Positions 51,001-58,261 of a stretch of DNA of 64,000 nucleotides are shown piece after piece (the stretch's first letter is position 1; the number at the start of each line of letters is the position of its first letter). The DNA is from Siphonodentalium dalli (Eukaryota; Mollusca; Scaphopoda; Gadilida; Siphonodentaliidae): NCBI GenBank assembly GCA_032622095.1, contig CP136062.1, positions 136,914,351 through 136,978,350 on the forward strand, given 5' to 3'. The position numbers were made by a program, and so were the translations under genes. A model generated the notes under the pieces. That model saw only the letters and a program-made list of their open reading frames with translations. It was not told where the DNA came from and ran no database searches.

Positions 51001-52759
51001 CTGAATTTTCACATTCCCAAGACCTGATCCGCTGGTCATGTTGACCTAAACGTCCTAAAGCAATATCTGACTTTCTCAGGTCGTGGCACACATCCAAAAT
51101 AAGCTGTATAGCTTGTTTCGTCTATCATAGCCTGATTGAGCAACATTTTTAATGTGATTTACATGTCTCATTTGATTTTTCGTTAGTCGGGAACAACTAT
51201 CACATCTACAAAGAAACAATGACTTGAACCACAGCTTATATACCTTTTGAGCAATGCAAAATTAATCTGTTTTGGTTCATTTGCCATTAGAAGGGGAAGA
51301 AATAATCATAAAAATATGTTTATCCGAGATTAAAATCTTCATCCAACTTTCACAAGATGCTGTTCAACATATCAAGACAACGCCGTTTGTAAGCTCAATC
51401 TGATGGGCTGCATTTATGCCTGGCTTTGTGGTACGTTCTTAATGATATTTGAAAGAAAAATGCACCAGTTTGAATGTACGGGAATACACATTAACAACCA
51501 TGACATTTCAGTGAGGTACGGTACATCGAATACCAGTGTTGAAACCTGAATTTACTATTTATTATGATATTCCAGTCATCAGCTAATCAGCAGCACGAAA
51601 GTTACGCATAAACTGTATTCATCCCAGCCATTTCACATGATTCCTTTGATTTCAAGATTGTGATCTCTCGTACTTCCGTACGTAATATTCTCTCTTGACG
51701 GTGTTCGCTTGACATTTTCACAAACAGTCACCTCAGAGTGAAGTTGTTCGCTTAATCCATGCAATAAGGTAAGACGCATCGATTGAATGTTCATGACCTT
51801 CAATAATATACCACATGTGAATACAAATGCGGAACTTTCTTATTTTTCTAACAAAATCTGATATTTTCGCTAGCAGGTCTTAATTAAAACATCATTAATT
51901 GCGCTTTAATAGCTGTGGTCATCGAGTCGTTGAGTTTATTGGTTCTTTGTAGACTTGATCAGGTCAGGGAGAACCCAAAATCGATGTACTAAACCTCGAT
52001 TTGTGTAAAAAACCTCGATCAAGGTTCTTCGAGACCATGTGACCACTGGTGATATAGTGTGGAGTATTTCATCTTACACCTATGGGAGGCCAAATTCACA
52101 TTTAATAATGAATTTTGCTTAAGCGCAATCAAGCACAATTAATTATTAAATGTGAATTTGGCCTCGCACAGGTGTATTATGAAATACTCCACACTATATC
52201 ACTTACACTATATTACTTCCATTAGTATCATATTTATTTTGAGTGTTTCCCCTTATATCATGGGTGTATGTTTTGACCAGTGGTCACATGCATTGGTCTC
52301 GAAGAACCTCGATCGAGGTTTTTTACACAAATCGAGTACGTTTAGTACATCGATTTTGGGTTCTCCCTGACCTGTTGATAGTGGTACCGTACCAAACTAA
52401 CGAAATTCAATTGCTATCTCGTTTTTTCATGCTTGAGTCCAAAATCGAATGAGAGGTGTAAATCACATTAAAAATGTATCTCAATCGGGCTAATATGATA
52501 GACGAAACGAGATATACAGCTCGTTTTGGATGTGTCCCGGAACTGTTTGAAGTGTTTCTGCCGTCACGGAGAACATTTATTATTTTACAGAATACAACAT
52601 TGGTGATCAAAACATATACAGATATAGAAGCACTTTGTTGTTTTTTCACATAGGTCTACTCGTTCATGCCACGTATTAAGTCCATTACATGATGGGAAGT
52701 AAGTTAATAAAAGAAAAAAACAGGAGAAATAAAACTAACGTTACTCTTGCCGACGCCAT
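26905..52759 (-). CDS. PEPD: Prolidase (Xaa-Pro dipeptidase), complete gene, 16 coding exons
   Basis: Cytosolic metallopeptidase of the pita-bread (M24) fold that splits dipeptides with C-terminal proline or hydroxyproline, important in collagen turnover. Sixteen exons with GT/AG borders join into one open frame of 496 residues; human PEPD has 493. By my count every key residue sits one position after its human counterpart. Metal ligands are D277 (FDMGG), D288 (SDIT), H371 (GLGHF), E413 (IEPG) and E453 (RIED). Substrate-site H256 (LHYGH), H378 (THDVGG) and R399 (SLRT) are also present. The start is MASARV in a 20-nt exon at 52740-52759, and the stop TAA is at 26905-26907. No signal peptide. 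Introns range from 0.7 to 3.3 kb and are full of MITEs. Transcription converges on the zinc-finger gene and diverges from the genes to the right. Identification is secure; the extreme 5' exon is slightly less so. Confidence 0.95.
27229..28209. mobile_element. TTAA MITE split by a retroposon-like insert (PEPD intron 15)
   Basis: The left part has CCCTTTCTATACTAAATGG and a hairpin half; the right end GAATAGAAAGGGTTAA is about 750 bp further on. The gap starts GGATAGGATAGGATAATTTATTTACAA. On the minus strand that is an AATAAA followed by a (TATCC)n tail, as in non-LTR retroposons. The insert's 5' end is not resolved. Confidence 0.45.
28242..28325 (-). CDS. PEPD: PEPD coding exon 15
   Basis: Residues 422-449, [20 protein letters not shown] then DRYRGFGG; acceptor TTGCAG, donor GGG/GTATGT. 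Confidence 0.97.
28948..30286. mobile_element. CATGACGGG-family MITE split by a TTAA element (PEPD intron 14)
   Basis: The left part, ACCCTTTCATGACGGGAGCTG with one short hairpin, resumes after 30179 with GGCCAATGTATTC...TTCCAATCATGG. The 29040-30179 element is inserted at a TTAA within it. Confidence 0.6.
29040..30179. mobile_element. 1.14-kb TTAA element, CCCTTTGAACCC ends
   Basis: TTAA at both ends; terminal CCCTTTGAACCCTGACG and GCTGGGGTTCAAAGGG. It includes GGTAACGGTTGCTAGGCAAC, GCGCATGCGCATAT and paired GCGGCCGG hairpins. Opposite orientation to the 14819 copy, and without the nested element that copy carries. Confidence 0.7.
30298..30405 (-). CDS. PEPD: PEPD coding exon 14
   Basis: Residues 386-421, [15 protein letters not shown] and [14 protein letters not shown]; carries R399 and metal ligand E413. 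Acceptor TTTAAAG, donor CAC/GTATGT. Confidence 0.97.
30574..30724. mobile_element. Mariner-like MITE, internally deleted
   Basis: CAGTAATGCTC / GAGCATTACTG ends with TA flanks. The right half of the hairpin core is missing after GGAAAGCTCTAGG. PEPD intron 13. Confidence 0.7.
30890..31060. mobile_element. Fragment of the AGATGG TTAA MITE family
   Basis: TTAAAGATGGTCTGTCTCTTCC, then TATAAAATAATATATATGAA and ATTGATTTTATTTTGAATTA, matching segments of 15265-15792. The right end is not found. Confidence 0.45.
31373..31465. mobile_element. Mariner-like MITE, right half only
   Basis: GAATGGCAACAAGCCATATT to GGGCATTACTG followed by TA; the left half is absent. Confidence 0.6.
31678..31862 (-). CDS. 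PEPD: PEPD coding exon 13
   Basis: Residues 324-385, including [16 protein letters not shown] and [20 protein letters not shown]; carries metal ligand H371 and H378. Acceptor TTGTCAG, donor GAG/GTGAGG. Confidence 0.97.
32120..32305. mobile_element. Mariner-like MITE copy
   Basis: CAGTAATGCCC / GGGCATTACTG ends with TA on both sides; a short deletion at the hairpin tip. PEPD intron 12. Confidence 0.7.
32306..34183. other. PEPD intron 12, remainder
   Basis: A fragment of the AAAGACAT family lies near 32345-32500. A GCCGCCGCCAGCCATATT repeat occurs twice near 32650-32700. A piece of the ACTAAATGGATTC MITE lies near 33290-33370. No gene signal. Confidence 0.4.
34184..34332 (-). CDS. PEPD: PEPD coding exon 12
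   Basis: Residues 274-323, starting [20 protein letters not shown]; carries metal ligands D277 and D288. Acceptor TTCCAG, donor CCTG/GTAGGG. Confidence 0.97.
34413..34802. mobile_element. hAT-like MITE, medium form
   Basis: Ends CAAGCCAGAAGATAGTG and TGTAGGCTTG. Flanking octamers CCCCTGGT and CCCGTGGT agree at 7 of 8 positions. The interior matches the 12679 element (AATGAGGTCCCCAGAGGGTG, GGAAGTTTCTATATCCCC). PEPD intron 11. Confidence 0.7.
35085..35310. mobile_element. CATGA-family MITE with two hairpin modules
   Basis: ACCCTGTGCCAATGCACATT, two ATTCTCTTATATAT hairpins in opposite loop orientation, and a right end TTCTGAAAGGATTAAC. The left boundary is not certain. Confidence 0.45.
35311..35996. 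other. PEPD intron 11, remainder
   Basis: Contains AATTGGAATTCCCCAACACG and GCGACC-type stretches related to sequence near 17640-17870 and 48230-48480, so probably an old dispersed repeat. No gene. Confidence 0.35.
35997..36074 (-). CDS. PEPD: PEPD coding exon 11
   Basis: Residues 248-273, [18 protein letters not shown] and LLNDGDM. Contains H256 of the substrate site (human H255). Acceptor TTTTCAG, donor TG/GTACGT. Confidence 0.95.
36134..36282. mobile_element. Mariner-like MITE, short copy
   Basis: Left CAGTAATGCCC after TA; right end GGGAATTACTG followed by TT, so the right TA is eroded. The hairpin core is largely deleted. PEPD intron 10. Confidence 0.65.
36283..37473. other. PEPD intron 10, remainder
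   Basis: AT-rich. Short open frames near 36320-36505 are compositional. Nothing recognised. Confidence 0.4.
37474..37690. mobile_element. TTAA MITE, CATGA family with hairpins
   Basis: TTAACCCTTCCATGACCGG at left, CTTTCATGAAAGGGTTTA at right, with two degraded hairpin modules between. Confidence 0.55.
37765..37833 (-). CDS. PEPD: PEPD coding exon 10
   Basis: Residues 225-247 plus two bases, [20 protein letters not shown] then AA. The human protein has MRHSSYTCI here. Acceptor TTTCAG, donor AC/GTGAGT. Confidence 0.95.
38532..38578 (-). CDS. PEPD: PEPD coding exon 9
   Basis: Residues 210-224 plus two bases, [15 protein letters not shown]; acceptor TTGTAG, donor AG/GTAAGT. Confidence 0.95.
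38813..38960. mobile_element. Fragment of the AGATGG TTAA MITE family
   Basis: TTAAAGATGGTCTGTCTCTTCC and TATAAAATAGTAGATATGAA match 15265-15792 and 30890-31060. PEPD intron 8. Confidence 0.45.
39458..39904. mobile_element. TTAA-flanked MITE, AAGATGCAT family
   Basis: TTAA at 39458-39461 and 39901-39904. It has no nested hAT-like insert, so it shows what the host at 18260 looked like before insertion. A short duplication GACAACTATAGTTGAC is seen near 39766. Confidence 0.65.
39905..40310. other. PEPD intron 8: degraded ACTAAATGGATTC-family MITE and spacer
   Basis: TTTACTAAATGGATTCTCCC near 39973 and AGTGAAATAAAACG near 40147 mark a worn copy. Otherwise nothing recognised. Confidence 0.4.
40311..41712. 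mobile_element. CATGA-family MITE disrupted by a CAGGTC element
   Basis: AACCCTTTCATAAGGGGAGC at the left, hairpin modules, then a break at ...CTCTTATATA (40458). The hairpin resumes TATATATGCGAGGCTCC after 41603. Confidence 0.55.
40459..41603. mobile_element. CAGGTC-ended element with duplicated right end
   Basis: Left end CAGGTCAGGCACAGGTGCC, right end GGCACCTGTGCCGACCTG, flanked by TATATA on both sides; the original hairpin site has it once. The right-terminal 250 bp (about 40733-40979) is repeated directly at about 41357-41603, so there are two right ends. No coding frame. Possibly hAT-like with a 5-6 bp TSD. Confidence 0.6.
41764..41839 (-). CDS. PEPD: PEPD coding exon 8
   Basis: Residues 184-209, [20 protein letters not shown] then SNAHKE; this is the start of the catalytic pita-bread domain. 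Acceptor TTTTAG, donor GAG/GTAAGA. Confidence 0.95.
41925..42154. mobile_element. hAT-like MITE, truncated copy
   Basis: Shares GGAAGTTTCTATATCCCC and AACTTCAATCTGATCCTAGG with 34413-34802 and ends TATTTGCAGGCTTG. The left end is missing. PEPD intron 7. Confidence 0.55.
42350..42606. repeat. Minisatellite of about 58 bp, 4-5 units
   Basis: Units contain TCATGTTATACKGATACC followed by TTTTAATCCTCGCGCCTCAC; one unit lacks the second half. PEPD intron 7. Confidence 0.75.
42603..43333. mobile_element. ACTAAATGGATTC-family MITE split by a CAGGTC element
   Basis: Left ATAACCCTTTCATTACTAAA; right half has the family hairpin AATAAGTTCAGCAAACGACC and TATAGAAAGGGTTAA. The middle is occupied by 42762-43138 plus flanking sequence. 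Confidence 0.55.
42762..43138. mobile_element. CAGGTC-ended element
   Basis: Left CAGGTCGGAACATTG, right GTACCGACCTG. The ends match the other CAGGTC elements (40459, 51077, 51960), but no target duplication is clear. Confidence 0.4.
43411..43455 (-). CDS. PEPD: PEPD coding exon 7
   Basis: Residues 169-183, [14 protein letters not shown], finishing in a split Cys codon (TG/GTTAGT). Acceptor CTCTCAG. Confidence 0.95.
43456..44958. other. PEPD intron 6
   Basis: No repeat family recognised with confidence; a G-tract near 44472. Frames at 43864 and 44497-44776 lack domains. Confidence 0.35.
44959..45020 (-). CDS. PEPD: PEPD coding exon 6
   Basis: Residues 149-168 plus two bases: [20 protein letters not shown], matching the LRGVNTDSG region of the human enzyme. 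Acceptor TTTCAG, donor GA/GTGAGT. Confidence 0.95.
45543..46372. repeat. Tandem-like repeat rich in AGGTCA half-sites (PEPD intron 5)
   Basis: About five diverged units of 120-130 bp, each with GACGGATTTCGACGAAATTTG and TGACCTTGACCTTCAAAA followed by TCAATTCAAGGTCAAATCG. The block is delimited by TTTGGGAC(G/T)TCTGT and GAAGCCGGGTCACCTGCTAG, and the pair of delimiters occurs again inside (46130-46200). Origin as a transposon is likely, class unknown. Confidence 0.6.
46612..46659 (-). CDS. PEPD: PEPD coding exon 5
   Basis: Sixteen codons, [16 protein letters not shown] (residues 133-148); acceptor TTTTAG, donor CTG/GTGAGT. Both ends in phase 0. Confidence 0.9.
47098..47185 (+). mobile_element. 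tRNA-derived SINE head
   Basis: Contains an A-box-like TAGCCGAGGGGG (47106-47117) and a B-box-like GGTTCGAACAC (47153-47163), correctly spaced for RNA polymerase III. The sequence does not fold into a full tRNA and runs on into non-tRNA sequence. PEPD intron 4; a degraded relative lies at 47525-47560. Confidence 0.55.
47761..47824 (-). CDS. PEPD: PEPD coding exon 4
   Basis: Residues 111-132, [20 protein letters not shown]; acceptor TTCTAG, donor AAA/GTATGT. Aligns with the human segment before the IASVL strand. Confidence 0.9.
47825..48506. other. PEPD intron 3
   Basis: A pseudo-exon near 48085-48120 has AG and GT borders but would break the frame, so it is not used. Nothing else recognised. 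Confidence 0.4.
48507..48634 (-). CDS. PEPD: PEPD coding exon 3
   Basis: Residues 69-110 plus two bases: begins [13 protein letters not shown] and ends TFMGK. Acceptor TTTTAG, donor AA/GTAAGT. Confidence 0.95.
49226..49409 (-). CDS. PEPD: PEPD coding exon 2
   Basis: Residues 7-68, including NRQRLCERL and [10 protein letters not shown]; acceptor TTTGCAG, donor CAG/GTATGT. The in-frame ATG at 49369 is internal, because conserved upstream residues (RGPHTIEVP) lie in the same exon. Confidence 0.95.
49410..50177. other. PEPD intron 1, exon-2-proximal part
   Basis: AT-rich, with a short ATCATCATCTTCATTG-type stretch near 50127. Nothing recognised. Confidence 0.4.
50178..50537. mobile_element. TTAA-flanked MITE, AAAGACAT family
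   Basis: TTAA at 50178-50181 and 50534-50537. Shares CATCACCGAAAATTTCAAG and TTTGATCACCCTACTGGAG with 14389-14735. PEPD intron 1. Confidence 0.55.
51077..52545. mobile_element. CAGGTC-ended element, outer copy with nested insert
   Basis: Left CAGGTCGTGGCACACATCC, right GGATGTGTCCCGGAACTG, with inverted sub-terminal segments (AAAATAAGCTGTATAGCTTG and CAGCTCGTTTTGG). It contains the 51960-52374 element. The target duplication is not clear. Confidence 0.45.
51960..52374. mobile_element. CAGGTC-ended palindromic element with 5-bp TSD
   Basis: Ends CAGGTCAGGGAGAACCC and GGGTTCTCCCTGACCTG, flanked by TTGAT at 51955-51959 and 52375-52379. The arms include AACCTCGATCAAGGTTCTTC, and an inner palindrome has AAATTCACATTTAATAAT. 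Practically the whole element can fold on itself. Confidence 0.7.
52740..52759 (-). CDS. PEPD: PEPD coding exon 1
   Basis: ATG at 52759 encodes MASARV plus two bases of codon 7; donor AC/GTTAGT. Its phase fits exon 2 exactly, giving 68 whole codons over the two exons. Support is phase and splice consensus, since N-termini are poorly conserved. Confidence 0.75.
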
Positions 52760-52800
52760 CTTGAAATCATGTGACAATTTACTTGGAATTTCCCGTAAAG

Positions 52801-52808
52801 TTACGTAA
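52801..52808. promoter_or_regulatory. TTACGTAA site upstream of PEPD
   Basis: A perfect palindrome TTACGTAA 42 bp upstream of the PEPD start codon, matching the consensus for PAR-bZIP/NFIL3 and some C/EBP-ATF factors. Position in the presumed 5' UTR or core promoter is suggestive. Binding is inference. Confidence 0.35.
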
Positions 52809-53005
52809 TGGCTATTTAAAAAATAAATTGGAAACTATTAAAATGCGCACTACTTACCTCTTGCACCTCGTTTGATTAATATTATCAAGGAAAACACACA
52901 GTTTCGTTAGTTAAGATATAAATATTGAATTAACAATCGTATTTCAATAACGAGCCGTAATTACTCGTTTTAGAGGCTATTTTAACCCTTTAATTATGAT
53001 GATCT

Positions 53006-53870
53006 GATTCTTACGTCACATACTGCAACTCGCTTACAACAGAAGCTTCAATTACTTGAACAATATTGCAATGATTGGGGCCTTACTCTTAACACAACTA
53101 AGACAAAAATTTATTATTTTTAACAAAGGTGGCCATCTTCTCCAACAAAACTTCATTTACAACAATTGTATAATTGAGACACGTGGCAAAAATATAAATA
53201 TCTAGGTATAATTTTTCAATCAAGCGGTCTGTTCACACACGATAAGCAGGATATTTATAACATGTCCCTTAAGGCATCTTTTAAATTAAGTAAAATAATG
53301 TCAAATTCTAGAGCCTCTCCTGAAACCATGTTACACCTATTCGATCACACCGTCAAACCAATTCTACTCTATGGAGTAGAAGTGTGGGGACGTTACAACC
53401 CTAACTACAAGGCAGTTCAAAGAGCTAGTACAAATGCGAACCCTTTTAGTACAATATATGAGGACAACATTGCTGACCAATCGCATATAAGATTCTGTAG
53501 ATTCATTCTGGGAGTAAACACAAAAAAAGCCCCAATATAGGAGTTCAATCTGAGCTAGGAAGGTTCCCAATGTATTTTCAAATAGTCAGATATCTCATTA
53601 CATATCTACATCGTCTTCACCATAATGCCAACCCCCTATTACAAGAGGCTTTTCGGGCAACATAGTTAGGTCATAAAAAAGGGCATCAACACATGGTATT
53701 CTACCATGAGTCCATGACCTCAATATTACAAAACCTAAAAATGAGAGAACAAGCCATTCTAAATCTCCCAATCGAGCAAGTTCTGATCTCGAGATAATAT
53801 GTCGAGATCTCGAGATAATATGTCGAGATCTCGAGATAATATGTCGAGATCTCGAGATAATATATGTATT
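53006..53870 (+). pseudogene. Decayed LINE reverse-transcriptase C-terminal fragment
   Basis: Pieces in shifting frames read like the end of a CR1/RTE-type non-LTR reverse transcriptase: CNDWGLTLNTTKTKI near 53070, KYLGIIF near 53200, then an open stretch 53262-53540 with HLFDHTVKPILLYGVEVWG and ending RFCRFILGVN, and after a stop ELGRFPMYFQIVRYLITYL. Stops and frameshifts show it is dead. The 5' part of the element is absent, as usual for 5'-truncated LINE copies. It lies 250 bp upstream of PEPD. Confidence 0.75.
53785..53863. repeat. 21-bp minisatellite GAGATCTCGAGATAATATGTC
   Basis: Just under four units with a 21-bp period; each contains the palindrome CGAGATCTCG. It lies at the 3' end of the LINE relic and may be its tail or a later expansion. 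Confidence 0.8.
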
Positions 53871-53939
53871 GAGTATGTCGCAAATCAGCCACCGTACCAT
53901 AGAGGGAAAAATAAATACTGTTTAAACTAAATATACATG

Positions 53940-56400
53940 TACTCTTACCCTGATGAATGATATATTCTTATTATTCTTCACAATATTATTATTTTCATTA
54001 TTATTTTGTACAGCATGTTGATATTTAGCATGGCCAACTTTAAGCTGCGGCATTCTGCATCATATTGATGATAGTTATATAATTATACTAATTCACTCCG
54101 TGTGATGTACATAGGATGTTGCCTATGCATAATAAAAAAAACTTAATGCACGTCGCAGACATGACAATGTTCTCATGTTCTGCTGGCTATACATGTATAG
54201 CGATTTAAATAATATTGCTTCTATTATACAATTATATAAGTTTATATATATGTATGCTGTTGATGGTGCTCATTCAAACTGTATCATATCGAAGTGAGAG
54301 GATATAACTCAGCTCTGCGCAGATCATGCAGACCCGCAAACTGGTCAGACCAAACCAGCACCCACCCACCCCACTAGATTTAATAAGTAACAGTTAATTA
54401 GTATATATAGATTTATCCGGCGATTTTATCAATAATTTAAAATTTACCATTACATCGCTGAAATTGAGGGTCATTCTGATAAAAGTTGCATTTGAGATTC
54501 CAACTCAGTAATTTGGGGCAGGTAAACTCAATAAGGGAACCTATATAGGATGTTAATTTTTTAGATCATTATCCGAACATTCCCAGTGTAAATCGAACTT
54601 CAGCAGTTCACAGTTCAGGTCAGTAATAGCGCCCGCTCTCCCGCGGCGAAGCGACCAGGGTATACGTATGCGAATATGAGATATATATACTAATCGACTT
54701 TTTCGGCCCAATCTAAAAATAAATTGAAATCACCTAAAATAGGATAATTTATTCATAACTCAAAGGTCAGCGGAGTCCAAAAATGATTGTTGGCGACGGC
54801 CGCCATTTTCTATTAATTAATGCCACCTCGAAATATGTAATTGGGCAAAATGCTCCAGGGCAAAAATAAAAAAACTTTGATCTTACAACTGTTACCTACA
54901 CTTCATCATATGTAGGAACATCATGCTCGTAAAGCCAAATATATTTTCAAAAAGTGAATGTAAATTGAACAAAAGCTCTGGTTAACAAAAAAAAGTTAAA
55001 TTGCATGAAAAAGTTTTGTTTACATATTTCATAAAATTATTAAAAATATTTACCCCGAAAGAGGAATCTAGCGACCTTGCTGGCCGTTTACATATTATCT
55101 TCAATTTTCTAACGGTATTTCCGCCTAAAAAAAATATGAAATATTCTCAAAGTTCAAGGCCGACAAACGGAAAATTTAAGTTCCGATTGAAAGATCGCAG
55201 AGTCATTTTAAGATTGCTTCTTGGGAAACCAGGAAAGGCGTCATGACACCAAGACGTACACCATGACGTCACTACCTACACCGGCGCGCAAAACTCCAGA
55301 CAGGACTGCGTCGATGGCCAGACAGCTGAGTCTCGTATTACATGGCAGGCTAAATATCCACATTTACGTTAGGCCTATATGTGATTATTTACATGCATTG
55401 TATATATCATTTTCTTGTGTCCCATTATAATTAGGGTGGATACACACATGCATGTAATTTCTGTATGTAAAATACATGTATTTTACATGGCCACACCAAT
55501 AATTGACAACATTACTCACCTGAGCGCGAGCGGTTCATTGTTAACAGGCCAGACAAATTGTCTTCTATCAGTACATTTAAGGCCAGTCCAAAACATGTCT
55601 TCTCTCACGGATGCGAAAATTAGTCAAGTCTGTGTGATATCTGGCATTGTATTAATACACGACCACCAGAAGCCATACGTCTGGCATATATGATATACAG
55701 GCTTGATGTAGAACATTTTCAACCATGATGCTTGTTTGTGGGGGGGGGGGGTCTCGAAAGCTTCAAATCGCTAAGGGACTTAGTTGAATGTATCGGTCGG
55801 AATAATCTGGGCAAGAAGGTACAATATGATATGTTTTACTTAAATAGCTCAGAGTTAGCCACCCCGCTTGGTAGCTTTCGGGGTCATATATAGCCCCTGC
55901 ATGCGTCGGGGAAATCCTGATCCACCACTGCTATAAATAAGAGAGGATTGGCAATTATTTAAATAGAAAGTCTACCATATGGGTTATCCCACGAACAATT
56001 ATTTTAAGTGGCCTGGCGACTCGGTCCAAGATAACGGCTTATCTACATTCCGACTTAATTGGAACTAGAACTCAGTGCGTTCAACACGTAGGCAATGCTT
56101 GGGTTGTCAGTGGACACATATTACATCGTCTGTATGATCCACGTAAAACGCCAAATACACGATAATTACAGAGATTACATGCATGCGTTTATCCACCCTT
56201 AGGGTTTATCATCAAATCCTTCTATAAAGATAACAATTCATCCGATAATCCCATGAACAGTAACAAGCGGGCGCAAATTACGTTTACGTACATGATCATA
56301 TTATTTATGTATCACGACCATTGACAATCTTCGTAATTAGATTACCTGTTTACTTTCCTCACAATTGGCGACATTCCGCTTACACGTGTTTCTGTTTTCA
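53940..56400. other. Intergenic between LINE relic and the right-hand genes
   Basis: No supported gene. A full CRE-type palindrome TGACGTCA is at 55264-55271. A G-tract is at 55740. A segment near 55866-55920 (AGCCCCTGCAT, GGGGAAATCCTGATCCA) resembles 48960-49010 and is probably an old repeat. Confidence 0.4.
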
Positions 56401-56408
56401 TTAGGTTA

Positions 56409-56420
56409 TATATATAAAAA
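56409..56420 (+). promoter_or_regulatory. TATA-like box for the right-hand gene
   Basis: TATATATAAAAAC about 265 bp before the ATG at 56682. A start site near 56440 would leave a 5' UTR of about 240 bases. The region is AT-rich, so chance is a real alternative. Confidence 0.3.
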
Positions 56421-56681
56421 CGTACCGTACCTGACATCTTCGTACCTCAAGATAAAACGATTAACCCATGGCGGGTGAAATATTTCACAATTACACCGGA
56501 GACATGTATATAATATGTATATATCCAATCATACTATTTATATTATCCTCTATAAATAACTCTTTGTAATTCTCTATATATTCATATGAATTCGAGTATA
56601 AATCATCATCAAAAAAACACAAAACAAACAAAAGTCCGTGAGTGAAAGGCGCCATGACATGCTTTCTGTAACAACAACACA

Positions 56682-56913
56682 ATGTCGCGTGACAAGCAGT
56701 ATCTTCCTATTATCTGCTGGTCGCTTCTGACTGTTTTTATTTTATCGACACCTTCGGGAAGATACTTCGGAATTGGGCGTCCAGATGATCTAGGTTCGCA
56801 TATATATACGACGGAGATAGAATATATGGACATAATCCAAACAAAACCAAAGGACCAAGAAAAACCCACCTCACAATTACACTGTATAGACAATGTTTTG
56901 GCAAAAGAAACAG
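56682..56913 (+). CDS. Candidate first exon: secreted or membrane protein, unrecognised
   Basis: ATG frame of 77 codons ending at a good donor, ACAG/GTATGT. It starts MSRDKQYLPIICWSLLTVFI, a basic start then a hydrophobic run as in a signal peptide, followed by a polar segment with many charged residues. The exon ends in phase 1. Joining it to the exon at 57523 or that at 58262 closes the frame after 11-16 residues, so either the protein is short (about 90 residues) or a connecting exon has been missed. No family recognised. The opposite strand is open as well, which lowers confidence. Confidence 0.35.
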
Positions 56914-57522
56914 GTATGTTAACATGCATGTAGTGTATAATTCCTATATACATAATTCGAAGGAAAGCAAAGTAAAGTCCTATATACATGGCAGTTTAAA
57001 CGATTCATACAGGACTTGACACATAATTAGTTACAAAAATGATGCCATGTTTAGCCAACCAACCGAATAAAATGAAAAAGCACACACAAATAGCGTCATT
57101 TAACCATCGCATCATTCTGGGGGATCACTTAATCATGTGAAGAGGTATGTATACGTGTATATATAATATATAATGTATTATATACGTGACGATTATTCTA
57201 ACGTGGTGTAAATTGGAATTGTCTCGTAACTGTAAATGTTCTTGTAACTTGTTGACTATTAACGAGGTGAGAATATTAGCTGATAGGTCGGACGTTAGAA
57301 TAATTACTAATTGAATCAATCACAAGATCCCTTTTCGGTGTACCGTTATGAGGCGATAACTTTCTCCGGAAAAGATGGGAGATGTGAAATGTACAGGAGA
57401 ATAAAAATAATTAAGTGTTAATATAATAATAAATGTCGCGAACGAAAGGTGTGTAAACACATTAGTATCCCTTCATATATAAAGCCAATAGTTTGTCTTC
57501 AATGATTATTTATTCTCAACAG

Positions 57523-57592
57523 TCGTCCGCAACATTTCGTCAGCCAACCAATATATGTAATTGGATATTCGTGATTCTTATAATTATTTACG
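57523..57592 (+). CDS. Candidate 70-nt exon with hydrophobic segment
   Basis: Bounded by TCTCAACAG and CG/GTAAGC. Only the phase-0 reading is open; it ends NICNWIFVILIIIY, which looks like the start of a membrane span. The phase does not match the preceding candidate exon in its ATG frame, so it may be untranslated or part of a different transcript. Unrecognised. Confidence 0.25.
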
Positions 57593-58261
57593 GTAAGCTT
57601 AATGATGACAGTCCTCCCGACAGACTTAAATGCAGACTAACGCCACGCAGGTCTGGCCACCCACATCACGTAAACGGAATATAAGGAAATCTTAATGTTT
57701 TTATTCAATACAATTGTCGGTTACAACTTACAATTAATTTTCATTTGGTCCGACCAATTTCGAAATGAATATATTGACAGTTCAGTTTCTCAGAGTAATA
57801 ATGCAGAACGACTTGTGGCCGACAAAAGTCATTTAAAAATGTAAGATTTCCTTATATTCTGTATACGTGATGGCAGTGGTCAGACCAGCGTAACAGGGGA
57901 CTGAACTCTGCCTGACAATTTCTCCCATTCTAATTTATTCGTCATGTTGTAGATTAGTTTAGGATACACTGCCTCACTTCACACTAGTGTCATTATATAC
58001 TTCATGATTTCCAATGTAGTGAACAAATAAAATGAGATTCGTTCATAGTCGTCAATTCTGCGAAAAGGTTTTGTTGTTGGACTGTCAGAAAAAAAATACG
58101 ACTATTATAAGCTATCACATAAGTAGTAGTTCATTACGCAAAAGGTGCTAAGTTGCCCATTTCGTAAGATATTGCTTGTTGAACATGAACAGACAATATA
58201 GCATGCTGCCATCTTCTTTTTATGCATTTTAGATAACAAACATCTTTTATTTACCTTTCAG

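Noticed and set aside
53598-53900. Minus-strand frame with Ser-Arg repeats
   Set aside because: Translation of the 21-bp minisatellite in the wrong strand.
56609-56989. 126-codon minus-strand frame
   Set aside because: Overlaps the plus-strand candidate exon; low-complexity hydrophobic text with no domain.
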